A DNA stretch of 48,644 nt from Natronospirillum sp. (lineage in GTDB: Bacteria > Pseudomonadota > Gammaproteobacteria > Pseudomonadales > Natronospirillaceae). The notes beneath the pieces are model-generated. The model searched no databases and was not told the DNA's origin. It worked only from the letters and a program-made list of their open reading frames with translations. Within the stretch, counting starts at the first letter, position 1. Each line of letters begins with the position of its first letter. Positions 39,879-48,194 of the stretch are shown one piece after another. The stretch is from NCBI RefSeq assembly GCF_022565775.1, contig NZ_JAIUMC010000016.1, positions 1 through 48,644 on the forward strand, read 5' to 3'. The translations under genes were made by a program, and so were the position numbers.

Positions 39879-40352
39879 TCAGTTCTCCCTGATGGTATCG
39901 AGCTGACTGTCGGTAATCCGACCCCGGCGATGGGCTTCTTCAAGCGCCCGCGCCACCTCGGGCGGCATGTAGTTCTCGTCATGACGCGCCAGCACCTCGC
40001 TGGCCCGGAACACACCCGAATCGTCAAGATGGCCGGTAGCCACAACGCCCTGCCCCTCCTTGAACAGGTCGGGCAGAATACCGACGTAGCTCATGGTGAC
40101 TTCATTGATGGTGTCGGACACGGTAAAGGTCACCGCCAGCGTTTCATGATCGCGCCAGACGCTATCATGTACGACCACGCCCCCGGCTCGGAAGCTGCGA
40201 TCATAGGGCGCCTCGCCCTCCACAATGTCCGTCGGGCTGTAGAACAGATTGACCTGATGGCGATTGGCAATCAGCAGCAGAATGACAGACACCGTAAACA
40301 GCGTGACTGCAATCAGAATAAGTATCAAACGCTGTCGGCGCGCCGGATTCAT
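39879..40352 (-). CDS. ccmE: heme chaperone CcmE
   Basis: Binds heme covalently in the periplasm and passes it to CcmF. The 157-residue product has an N-terminal membrane helix (about 9-28) and a beta-barrel domain; the heme-linking histidine is His124 in LARHDENYMPPE. The ATG at 40352 overlaps the ccmD stop by four bases. Confidence 0.97.
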   Translation of the reverse strand: MNPARRQRLILILIAVTLFTVSVILLLIANRHQVNLFYSPTDIVEGEAPYDRSFRAGGVVVHDSVWRDHETLAVTFTVSDTINEVTMSYVGILPDLFKEGQGVVATGHLDDSGVFRASEVLARHDENYMPPEVARALEEAHRRGRITDSQLDTIREN

Positions 40353-40525
40353 AGCTGTCCTCGTTTTTTCAATCGCTGCATTTCAGTGACCAGACGGCGT
40401 TTCTGCAAGCGCAGACCCAACCAGTGGCCCAGTATTGTGAACACTGTGATCCCGTATACGGACCAGACGAACACCCCATGGTTCCCCATGCGGATGAAAT
40501 CGGAGAAGCTGTCGAAGTAGCCCAT
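40349..40525 (-). CDS. ccmD: heme exporter subunit CcmD
   Basis: A 58-residue single-helix membrane protein that stabilises the CcmABC-CcmE complex. From ATG 40525 it reads MGYFDSFSDFIRMGNHG and then a membrane helix (about 19-38) with a basic C-terminal tail, the canonical CcmD form. A longer frame reaching 40633 overlaps ccmC and is not family-like. The ccmC stop (TAA) precedes the start by one base. Confidence 0.93.
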   Translation of the reverse strand: MGYFDSFSDFIRMGNHGVFVWSVYGITVFTILGHWLGLRLQKRRLVTEMQRLKKRGQL

Positions 40526-40526
40526 A

Positions 40527-41294
40527 TTATGCCTGCCCCCGCAGGCCCAGCTCATCCTGGACCCAGCGTGTTTTGCGTTCTCTATACAGAATTTCCCAGC
40601 GGGTGCGGTAAAGCACCAGCGCGGCGACCACACAATAGGTGGCTGCCATGCTCAGCAGCAGGGGTGCCAGCATTTCCCAGACCATGGTGGTTTCTCCGGT
40701 GATGCGGATGGTGGCGGGTTGATGCATGGTATTCCACCAGTCCACCGACCACTTGATGATGGGCAGGTTGACGAAGCCGACCAGCACCAGAATGGCGGTC
40801 GCCTTGTCGGCCAGTTTCTGCTGTTCAATGGCCGTATGAATGGCCCACATGCCGATAAACAGGAACAACTGCACCAGCATGGAGGTCAGGCGCGCATCCC
40901 AGATCCAGTAGACTCCCCAGGTTGGCCGCCCCCAGATGGCACCGGAGATCAGGGCCAGCGCGGTCAGTGTCAAACCGACCGGAATGCACTGGCGCAGCAC
41001 CATGTCGGCCAGTTTGATTTTCCACACCAGACTGATGACCGCCAGAATGGCCATACTCAGGTACATGGCAAGGGACGCACTGGCCGATGGCACGTGAACA
41101 AAGATAATCCGGTAGCTGTTGCCCTGCAGGTAATCTTCCGGTGCAAAGACCAGCCCCCAGATCCAGGCCACCAGCAGGGCCACCCCGCCGACCAACATCA
41201 ACCCCAGCGCCCAGGGCCGGGCGATACGATAGAAGTTGGGTGGCGAAGTCCAGCGGTGGAACCAGCGCCACACCGGAGTCATCGAAAACGCCAT
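40527..41294 (-). CDS. ccmC: heme exporter subunit CcmC
   Basis: Positions heme for loading on CcmE. The 255-residue product from ATG 41294 has six hydrophobic helices and the WWD motif in WGRPTWGVYWIWDARLTS. I chose 41294 because it gives the usual length and has GGGAGGA about 11 bases upstream; a frame to 41462 would overlap ccmB by 125 bases with a low-complexity extension. Confidence 0.95.
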   Translation of the reverse strand: MAFSMTPVWRWFHRWTSPPNFYRIARPWALGLMLVGGVALLVAWIWGLVFAPEDYLQGNSYRIIFVHVPSASASLAMYLSMAILAVISLVWKIKLADMVLRQCIPVGLTLTALALISGAIWGRPTWGVYWIWDARLTSMLVQLFLFIGMWAIHTAIEQQKLADKATAILVLVGFVNLPIIKWSVDWWNTMHQPATIRITGETTMVWEMLAPLLLSMAATYCVVAALVLYRTRWEILYRERKTRWVQDELGLRGQA

Positions 41295-41337
41295 CTGCTG
41301 TCTTGTCCTCCCGGGCCTGCTGCCAGCAGGTCCTCTC

Positions 41338-41997
41338 TCAGTCATTGATCGAAAGCTGCAGGGCCGCGGCGGCCACCCAGGGGGCCAATGCCAGCGCCAT
41401 GCAGGCCAGCGCTGCCAGAGCCGACAGGGGTGCCACAAACGACACACCGGCCAGCGCGGCATTGATGCTGCCTGTACCGAGAATCAGCACAGGAATATAT
41501 AAAGGAATGACCAGCAATGACAGCAGCAGCCCGCTGCGCCTCAAGCCGGCCACCAAAGCGGCACCGATCGCCCCTATGGTACTGAACACCAGTGTGCCCA
41601 GCGCCAGCACCAGCAGGGTCAGGGGCATCAGGCTGATCGGCAGGTTGAGCATCAGCCCCAGCAACGGCGACATCAGGGTCAGTGCCAGCCCGGTAAACAG
41701 CCAGTGATTGAGTATCTTGGCCAGGATCAGGGCCGCCAGGGGTGTACCGCTGGTGGCAACCTGCTCCAGTGAGCCGTCCTGATGATCGTAACGGAACATC
41801 AGATCCAGTGACAGCAGGGTCGCCAGCAAGGCCGCCACCCAGAGTATGCCAGGCGCCAGCACCGCCAGTTCGTCCGGGTCAGGCGTGATACCCAATGGGA
41901 ACAGGGCGACCACCATCAGGTTGAACACCAGCGGGTTGATCAGTTCAGAGCGGCGGCGCCAGCTGAGCAGCCACTCCCGGCGCAACAGAAACATCAT
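41338..41997 (-). CDS. ccmB: heme exporter permease CcmB
   Basis: The integral membrane partner of the CcmA ATPase in release of heme-loaded CcmE. The 219-residue product has about six hydrophobic helices and begins MMFLLRREWLL, typical of CcmB. The ATG at 41997 overlaps the ccmA stop. The 43-base gap to ccmC contains the ccmC ribosome-binding site and nothing else visible. Confidence 0.95.
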   Translation of the reverse strand: MMFLLRREWLLSWRRRSELINPLVFNLMVVALFPLGITPDPDELAVLAPGILWVAALLATLLSLDLMFRYDHQDGSLEQVATSGTPLAALILAKILNHWLFTGLALTLMSPLLGLMLNLPISLMPLTLLVLALGTLVFSTIGAIGAALVAGLRRSGLLLSLLVIPLYIPVLILGTGSINAALAGVSFVAPLSALAALACMALALAPWVAAAALQLSIND

Positions 41998-42641
41998 GTG
42001 GCGCCCTCTGTCATGTGTTCACCCAGAGTCACCGTGGCATAGTCGAACACGGTCGGCTCATGATGTGTTGAAAACAGCAGGCTGCCTCCCTTGGCGCAAT
42101 GCGCGCCCAGGTGATGCTCCAGCGCCAGCACCCCCTGCTTGTCGAGTGCGGTAAAGGGTTCGTCCAGTACCCAGCAGTCCGGCAGTCCGGGCAGATAGAG
42201 CATCGCCAGCAGGACGCGGCGCTGCTGACCGGCGGACAGCTGCTGCCCCGGACTGTCATCAAAGGCCTGCAGGTCCACCGCTGCAAGCGCTTGCCGGAGT
42301 GCCGCCTGATCAGGATCCAGACCACGCAGGCGCGCCAGAAAACGCAGGTTTTCGAGTACCGTCAGATGCGCGGAGATGCCGGGCCGGTGCCCGACATACA
42401 GCCAGGGACTGGCGTCCGTCTGGCGCCAGTCAATCGAGCCTTCCAGCAGGATGTTCAGCCCCACCAGCCCACGCATCAATGTGGTCTTGCCGGTGCCGTT
42501 GCGCCCTGCTATACGCAACGCCGAGCCATCTGTCAGCGTCAGTTGCAGGTCACGAAACAACAGACGGTCATCCCGCTCACAGATCAGATCACGCGCCCGA
42601 AGTACGGGATCATTGTGGTTCTGACGGGCGGATGAGGACAA
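41994..42641 (-). CDS. ccmA: heme exporter ATP-binding protein CcmA
   Basis: ABC ATPase of the CcmABCD complex. The 215-residue product has Walker A GRNGTGKTT at 46-54, the signature LSAGQQRR at about 135-142 and Walker B CWVLDEPF near 156-163. The start codon is TTG at 42641 with GGAG eight bases upstream; no in-frame ATG occurs before the Walker A. It is the first gene of the ccm cluster and has the best promoter in the window upstream. Confidence 0.95.
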   Translation of the reverse strand: MSSSARQNHNDPVLRARDLICERDDRLLFRDLQLTLTDGSALRIAGRNGTGKTTLMRGLVGLNILLEGSIDWRQTDASPWLYVGHRPGISAHLTVLENLRFLARLRGLDPDQAALRQALAAVDLQAFDDSPGQQLSAGQQRRVLLAMLYLPGLPDCWVLDEPFTALDKQGVLALEHHLGAHCAKGGSLLFSTHHEPTVFDYATVTLGEHMTEGAT

Positions 42642-42677
42642 CAGGCAATCTCCGGGGGCAGATCATTCGGCTGCCGT

Positions 42678-42706
42678 ATTCTAATGGCGGGGGGCCCGAA
42701 AGCCAA
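42678..42706 (-). promoter_or_regulatory. ccmA promoter
   Basis: On the minus strand TTGGCT (42706 to 42701) and TAGAAT (42683 to 42678) are exactly 17 bases apart, matching consensus at four and five of six positions. It lies 36 bases before the ccmA TTG. Confidence 0.6.
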
Positions 42707-42707
42707 T

Positions 42708-42747
42708 GATAGAGCCGTAAAGGTGATGATAGAGCCGTAAACGTGAT
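42708..42747 (-). repeat. two 20-bp direct repeats upstream of the ccmA promoter
   Basis: Two head-to-tail copies (42708-42727 and 42728-42747) differ at one base: on the plus strand GATAGAGCCGTAAA then G or C, then GTGAT. They begin one base upstream of the ccmA -35 and end two bases past the stop codon of the upstream gene. The 20-base period is close to two helical turns, so two bound proteins would lie on one face of the DNA. Confidence 0.85.
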
Positions 42748-42749
42748 GT

Positions 42750-43187
42750 TCAGGTCTGGCTGCGCTGATCCAGAGCCTTGTTGAGGCGTTTTTCGAGCTC
42801 TCGCAACTGCCGGTTGTCCGGATACTTGCGCCGCAGTGTTTCGACCAGAAACAATGCCTTGCCATATTCACCCTGCTGACAGAGATCGCGGATCTCACCG
42901 ATGGCCCGACTAACCAGTAGCCGGTCATCGTGGTTCACGGTTACGCGTGCGCCGCCAAGCCTGAGGACGCGATACAGCATGAACCCGAAAGCCCCGGCAA
43001 TGGCCATGCCCAGGCTTCCATAGAGCGCCAGCAAGGTAATGCCAACCCGACCCAGATCGCCAACGCAGAGAGCGCTGGTCCAGGTGCAGAACACCCAGTC
43101 AGGACCCAGGGCACCGTCGGCCAGCATGGCCAGACCCAGCACTGTCAGCGCGCTATAGATACTCGCAGGAATGTATCGTTTGAACAT
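42750..43187 (-). CDS. uncharacterised membrane protein upstream of ccmA
   Basis: A 145-residue protein with two hydrophobic helices (about 8-25 and 48-75), a periplasmic-side loop containing Cys34 and Cys41, and a cytoplasmic helical tail with a TPR-like LCQQGEYGKALFLVETLRRKYPDN segment. I do not recognise the family. It precedes ccmA on the same strand; the ccm promoter lies between, so it may be a separate unit or a read-through leader gene. The two loop cysteines could form a disulfide. Confidence 0.7.
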   Translation of the reverse strand: MFKRYIPASIYSALTVLGLAMLADGALGPDWVFCTWTSALCVGDLGRVGITLLALYGSLGMAIAGAFGFMLYRVLRLGGARVTVNHDDRLLVSRAIGEIRDLCQQGEYGKALFLVETLRRKYPDNRQLRELEKRLNKALDQRSQT

Positions 43188-43243
43188 GTGGCCTGTTTTG
43201 TTGTGTGTGCTTTGTCATTGTGCGGCAGCGCGGTCTTTTCTGA

Positions 43244-43290
43244 CCACCGGACCATGGTGGCCTATCCCCCGGCGCATGTCCAATGGCGCC
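43244..43290 (-). other. two stem-loops between MFS gene and 42750-43187 gene
   Basis: CCACC (43244-43248) pairs with GGTGG (43256-43260), and GGCGCAT (43271-43277) pairs with ATGGCGCC (43283-43290) with one bulged base. Both lie 25 to 71 bases after the MFS stop. Neither is followed by a T-run. The 127-base gap holds no other recognisable element and no good promoter for the downstream gene. Confidence 0.35.
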
Positions 43291-43314
43291 GACCCCAAGG
43301 GCCCAGGGGCATCG

Positions 43315-44643
43315 TCAGGCGTCAGGTTCCGTGACTTCGGGCAAAGCCTGCAGCAGCACGATGGCACTGAGGCTCAGCAGCCCCAGCAAGCCCAGCACCC
43401 AGGCAATACCCAGTGCGTCACCCAGCCACCCAATCAGGCCACCAACCAGCATCAGCACCCCGACCACGGTGTTGCTGACCGCAACATAGGTGGCCCGGTT
43501 GTCCTGCGTGGCCATGTCAACCAGATAGGCCTTGCGGCCCAGGCGAACGCCACTGTGACTCAGTGACAGCAGCAGGAAGGCCAGTGGCAACACACCCCAG
43601 GCGGTCAACCAGTCCGGCTGCCAGGCCGACAACAGCGCAATCAGCAGGCACAAGCCGCCACCCAGCAGCGCCGCAGCCTGCATGACTCGGCGGCTGGAAC
43701 GATCAGCCCAGCGCCCCCAGATGGGCGCACTGATCATGGAGGCCAGTCCGCCCAGCAAAACCAGAGCGCCCAACTCGGCCAGGGTGCCGTCATTCTGCTG
43801 GATCAGCAATACCAGGAAGGGCGCCGCCAGCGCAACGCCCAGCAGAGCTGAGCGGCCCAGCACAAAGCGCAGAAACTGCGGGTCGGAGCGCAAAATGCCG
43901 AGGCTTGTCAGGGCCACCGTCAAGGCATTGCCACCGCCTTCGGTGGCACCCTCCTCTTCCACGATGAGATTGAAAAACGGCAACGCAACGAGCCAGCAAA
44001 TAGCCGCGACACCCAGGATAAGAAACAGCCACCAGGCATCGGGTTGCGCGCTATCAACCAGCAACAGCAACACACCCCACACCGCGACCAGCGCGCCACT
44101 CGCCCCAGCGGCATAGCCCATCAGGGTGCCGCGGCGCTCTTTGGACACGGTTTTGCCCAGCACATCTTTGGCCGCGACCGAGCAGAGCCCTCGCGCCAGG
44201 CTGTAGACCACCAACGCGGCCAGAATCAGAAACCCGGCTAACGTGCCTTCGAAAACCATGCCAACGAGAACCATTGCGCCCAGTGCCACACCCGACAGCA
44301 GTGCACCCAGCAGCCAGACCGGCTTGCGCCGGGGCATTCCCCGAACCCAGGCGGCGACCACCAACTGCGGCAGCAGGACACCCGCCTCCCGGATCGGCAC
44401 CAGAAACCCGACCAGTGCTGAAGGCGCGCCCAGAGCGCCCAACAACCAGGGCAGGATCAAACGTGCCGATGACAACTCATCAGCCAGTTTGCTGAACAGG
44501 TTGGCCAGGAGATAGCCAAAGAAATTGCGCGGTTGGTGACGACAGGCGGCATCGGGAATGTCCTTGCAGACCCGGGCATCCTCATCACCGACAATTCGTT
44601 CGTAGGCCCGCGTCAGCGGCTCCGGATCTGTGAAGGACGACAT
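43315..44643 (-). CDS. MFS transporter
   Basis: A 442-residue major facilitator with about 12 hydrophobic helices after a 40-residue cytoplasmic N-terminus containing two cysteines (CKDIPDAACR). The loop after helix 2 (WVRGMPRRKP) and the inter-domain and helix 8-9 loops (WGRWADRSSRR) resemble the usual MFS cytoplasmic motifs. The substrate cannot be told. The ATG at 44643 touches the stop of the preceding gene (TAGATG), so the two are probably co-expressed. Confidence 0.85.
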   Translation of the reverse strand: MSSFTDPEPLTRAYERIVGDEDARVCKDIPDAACRHQPRNFFGYLLANLFSKLADELSSARLILPWLLGALGAPSALVGFLVPIREAGVLLPQLVVAAWVRGMPRRKPVWLLGALLSGVALGAMVLVGMVFEGTLAGFLILAALVVYSLARGLCSVAAKDVLGKTVSKERRGTLMGYAAGASGALVAVWGVLLLLVDSAQPDAWWLFLILGVAAICWLVALPFFNLIVEEEGATEGGGNALTVALTSLGILRSDPQFLRFVLGRSALLGVALAAPFLVLLIQQNDGTLAELGALVLLGGLASMISAPIWGRWADRSSRRVMQAAALLGGGLCLLIALLSAWQPDWLTAWGVLPLAFLLLSLSHSGVRLGRKAYLVDMATQDNRATYVAVSNTVVGVLMLVGGLIGWLGDALGIAWVLGLLGLLSLSAIVLLQALPEVTEPDA

Positions 44644-45003
44644 CTACAGCGGGATACCCTGCTGCCAGAGCAGAATGAAACGCACCGTGAGCCCTATGGT
44701 ACCCAGCAGCAGAATCAAGAAAATCCAGCACTTGAGCAGGGAAAAGAAGCGGCCTATTTTGGCCTTGAACCGTCCCCAGGCGGTGGTCAGCAAGACGGCG
44801 TTGGGGCCGGGTGGCTGAAACCACCAGACAAAACAGAGCCCGAGCAGGCTCCACATGAAGCCGATCAGGGCCGGATAGAGTACTTCACCCCAATCATTGA
44901 GGGTACCCAGCCCCAACACGACAGCAGTTCCTATCGTGCATAGCAGAAATACCGGCCCCAGGACGCGCAGCCGGTACCCCCAGCGTGTAAAACCATTGAT
45001 CAT
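44644..45003 (-). CDS. uncharacterised small membrane protein
   Basis: A 119-residue protein with about three hydrophobic helices (about 14-32, 40-62 and 88-110) joined by a short basic loop (AWGRFKAKIGRFFSLLK). I do not recognise the family. It is immediately upstream of the MFS gene and ends where that gene starts. The ATG at 45003 has a weak GGATAA-type site. The 99-base gap to the RND permease has no clear promoter or terminator. Confidence 0.65.
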   Translation of the reverse strand: MINGFTRWGYRLRVLGPVFLLCTIGTAVVLGLGTLNDWGEVLYPALIGFMWSLLGLCFVWWFQPPGPNAVLLTTAWGRFKAKIGRFFSLLKCWIFLILLLGTIGLTVRFILLWQQGIPL

Positions 45004-45102
45004 GCCAATTTATCCAAAAGCAACGTGTCGTGATGGCTCCCCACCTTAACGTCATGCTCGCCATCCGGCAAACGTCGGAAACCAATTCCGGGCCTCATCG
45101 CT

Positions 45103-48100
45103 TCACGCCAGCCTGCCCTCTCGACCAAACCAGCGCTGCAGACGCTCGCGCCAGAGCTCGATGCTGGTCAACAGTGCCGGTACAAGCAGCAGCATGATCA
45201 GTGTCCCGAAGGCCAGGCCGAATACAATGCCGGCGGCCAGTGGAATCAGAAACTGGGCATCGAAAGACGTTTCGGTCAGCAGGAAGCTGAGCCCGGCAAT
45301 GGTGGTCAGCGAGGTCAGGATAACCGGCCGGAAACGCCGCACCGAGGCCTCGACAACCGCCTCCTGAACCGGCATGCCGGAGGCTCTCAGGTCTCGATAG
45401 AACAACACCAGGACAATGCCGTTGTTGATCACGATACCTGATAGCCCGAACAGACCGTAGATACTGAGTGCCGACAGCTCAAGCCCCATGATCCAGTGGC
45501 CGGCAATAGCCCCGGTCAGGGCAAACGGAATCGCGGAAAGCACGGCAAGCGGCCAGACCCAGCTTTCGAAAACCCAGGCCAGAGCCCCGAAGATCAGGAT
45601 CAGCCCCAGAATGGCCCCGAACTGCACATCCTGCAGAAACTGGGCCTGCCCGGCCTGATCACCTTCCAGCGAAGCAAAGACCGCAAACCGGTCTTCCAGC
45701 TCCGGTATGGCGTCGCTCTGCAGCCAGCGATTCACATCGCCCAGGGTCAGATCATCCGATCCCAGTTCGGCCGTCACTTCGGCAGCCAGCTCGCCATTGA
45801 TCCGGTTGAACTGGTCTATGGCCCGTGAATACTCCACATTGACCAGTGCCGACAGCGGCTGCCACTCGCCGTTGCCGAGGCTGATCGGCACATTCTGCAA
45901 GTCGGACCAGGTGCGGGTATTTTCTTCCAGCAAAAGGACTCTGACGGTCAGGTCATCACCCTGCTGTTGCACCACCTGGGCGGTGCGTCCTGTCGTTACC
46001 TCATTGACCCGGTCACTGAGAGCCTGCGGGCTTAGGCCGAGCGCCAGAGCATCCGGACGCAGTTGCAGAGCCAATTGCTCACTGCCCAGTGGCAGGTTGT
46101 CGCGGATCTCACGCAAGCCGCCAAAGCGGCGCAACTCGCCCTGCAACCAATCCGAAGCGGCTTTCAACTCGTCCAGGTCATCACCGCGCAGGCGGGCACT
46201 GACCGCATTGGTACTCGGCCCCTGCGATGGCTGTTCAAAGCGCAAACCGATGATGCCCGGCGGGGCCGGCACGCTCTCCCGCCATTCGCGCAGAATCTGC
46301 TCGTTGCTGACCGGCCGATCCGTGGCGCCGTCAAAGGACACAAACAGGGCGCCTTTTTCCGGGGCGCCCCGATTCAGCTCACGCACCATGGTATCGACGA
46401 CCGGGAACGGGTAGCGCTCTTCCACGTCAAGCAGAGCCTGCTGCATGTTCGCCAGAAACTCGTCCACCTGTTCTACTGGCGTGCCCTCTGCAAAGTCGAC
46501 TTCCAGCGTGACCTGCTCCTGCTGAATATCAGGGAAAAACACGAAGACGATCCGGCCGGTCACGATCAGCATGACCGACAGCACCAGAAAAACCAGAGCC
46601 GTCGCATAGGTGGTCATGCGATTGTCCACGGCAAAACGCACCAGGCTGCGAAACGGCACCTGACGTACCCAGTTAAAACCCTGCTCGAACCAGCGCCGCG
46701 GCGCCCAGGGTGGATTGGCGCCGTCACGGCGCGACTTGAGGCTGTGTGCCAGGTGGCCGGGCAAAATGAAAAAACACTCGATCAGCGATGCCACGATGGC
46801 GAATATGACCACCAGCGGCACGCTGATGGTGAAGGTGCCTGCCTGACCCGTGACCAGCAGCAACGGCAGGAAGGCGGCGATAGTGGTCACACTCGAGGCC
46901 AGCACTGCCGGCAGCATACGCCGTGCTGCGGCCACGGCCGCATCTTCGGGGTCGGCCCCTTTTTCCACCTCGGTATAGGTCTGCTCCCCCACCACTATGG
47001 CATCGTCGACAATGATACCCAGGGCCACCAGAAAGCCGAACAGGGAAATCAGATTGATCGAGTTGCCTGTGAGTTCCATCAAGACCAGCGTCGCCAGAAA
47101 CGAGATGGGAATACCCAGCGCCACCCAGAAGGCGACCCGATGGTTCAGGAAGATGAACAGCACCAGCAGCACCAGTACCATGCCGCCCAACCCGCTCTCC
47201 AGAATAATGGAGATGCGCGATTGCACAAAGCGCCAGTCCTCGTTGTACACATGCATCGAGATGCCCTCCGGCAACTCGGATGCAAAGCTTTCCTGCCAAG
47301 TGTTGAGGGTTTCCGCCACCTGCAGGGTGTCTTCTCCGCGCGTGCGGCTGAGGGACAGTCGGGATGCCGGCTGACCGTCATAGAACACACGCACCTGGTC
47401 ATCCACATAGACTCTGCTCACCATGCCCAGATCGTCGATACGGGCAAACCCGAGAGCGTTGCTTACCGGCACCACCTGGCTTTCCAGCCCAAGAATGTCC
47501 AGAGCACGATTCTGCACCCGCCACTGGGCGGCCAGAAATCCTTCACCCGACAGGCCCGCCGGCGCATTCACATTGGCTGCGGCCAGTCGATCGGCGAGCT
47601 CGCCAACCGTCAGCCCGGCATCGAGCAGGCGCTGTGGCGGCACCTGAACGCGCAGCTCCGCCTCGGGCACACCTTCTATGTCAACCTGCGCGATGCCGGC
47701 ATTGCCCAGGCTGAGTTCGGCTTGGCGCGTCCAGTAGCGCAATTCCTCAAACGTCAGATCACCATATAAAAGTACATCGGCAACCCGCTCGAAAAACACG
47801 AAGGGCGTTACCAACGGACTGTCAGCTCCGGAAGGCAGATCAACCGTGGCAAACGCCCGTTCAATATCCCGCTGCACCCGGTCCGGATCATCAACGCCTT
47901 CGACCAGAGCAATATCCATCGCCATACCACCCTCGAAGCTGCGCGCCTCGAGGGTGTCGATCTCCGCAATCCCGGTCAGGCTGTTTTCCAGCGGAATGGT
48001 CAGGCTTTCCTGCACATCCTCGGCACTGGCGCCCGGCCAGTCGGTACTAACCTGAATGATGCTCAGCTCAAAGTCCGGCAGAAACTGGGTATTCAGACGT

Positions 48101-48192
48101 TCCAGAGCCCAGAGGCCCAGCAGTATGACAACAAACATCAGAACATTCGGCGCTACCCGATGGCGGGCAAACGCAGCAATGATTGCGGTCAT
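45103..48192 (-). CDS. RND efflux permease
   Basis: A 1029-residue inner-membrane proton-antiport pump of the AcrB/HAE class. Twelve membrane helices and two large periplasmic loops are visible. The proton-relay aspartates are Asp396-Asp397 in LGIIVDDAIVV, and the matching helix in the second half has GIVINNGIVLVLFYRD. The adaptor gene precedes it by two bases. Substrate range cannot be inferred; the DD pair is shared by several subfamilies of drug and solvent pumps. A tripartite system would also need a TolC-type channel, not in this window. Confidence 0.92.
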   Translation of the reverse strand: MTAIIAAFARHRVAPNVLMFVVILLGLWALERLNTQFLPDFELSIIQVSTDWPGASAEDVQESLTIPLENSLTGIAEIDTLEARSFEGGMAMDIALVEGVDDPDRVQRDIERAFATVDLPSGADSPLVTPFVFFERVADVLLYGDLTFEELRYWTRQAELSLGNAGIAQVDIEGVPEAELRVQVPPQRLLDAGLTVGELADRLAAANVNAPAGLSGEGFLAAQWRVQNRALDILGLESQVVPVSNALGFARIDDLGMVSRVYVDDQVRVFYDGQPASRLSLSRTRGEDTLQVAETLNTWQESFASELPEGISMHVYNEDWRFVQSRISIILESGLGGMVLVLLVLFIFLNHRVAFWVALGIPISFLATLVLMELTGNSINLISLFGFLVALGIIVDDAIVVGEQTYTEVEKGADPEDAAVAAARRMLPAVLASSVTTIAAFLPLLLVTGQAGTFTISVPLVVIFAIVASLIECFFILPGHLAHSLKSRRDGANPPWAPRRWFEQGFNWVRQVPFRSLVRFAVDNRMTTYATALVFLVLSVMLIVTGRIVFVFFPDIQQEQVTLEVDFAEGTPVEQVDEFLANMQQALLDVEERYPFPVVDTMVRELNRGAPEKGALFVSFDGATDRPVSNEQILREWRESVPAPPGIIGLRFEQPSQGPSTNAVSARLRGDDLDELKAASDWLQGELRRFGGLREIRDNLPLGSEQLALQLRPDALALGLSPQALSDRVNEVTTGRTAQVVQQQGDDLTVRVLLLEENTRTWSDLQNVPISLGNGEWQPLSALVNVEYSRAIDQFNRINGELAAEVTAELGSDDLTLGDVNRWLQSDAIPELEDRFAVFASLEGDQAGQAQFLQDVQFGAILGLILIFGALAWVFESWVWPLAVLSAIPFALTGAIAGHWIMGLELSALSIYGLFGLSGIVINNGIVLVLFYRDLRASGMPVQEAVVEASVRRFRPVILTSLTTIAGLSFLLTETSFDAQFLIPLAAGIVFGLAFGTLIMLLLVPALLTSIELWRERLQRWFGREGRLA

Positions 48193-48194
48193 GC

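Noticed and set aside
40349-40633. Longer 94-codon reading of ccmD
   Set aside because: The extension overlaps ccmC by over 100 bases; the 58-residue form is the usual CcmD.
46063-47769. A 568-codon plus-strand open frame opposite the RND permease, and a similar 429-codon one opposite ligA (29041-30330)
   Set aside because: Both are shadows of real minus-strand genes; the translations are rich in His, Gln and Arg, as expected of reversed frames.
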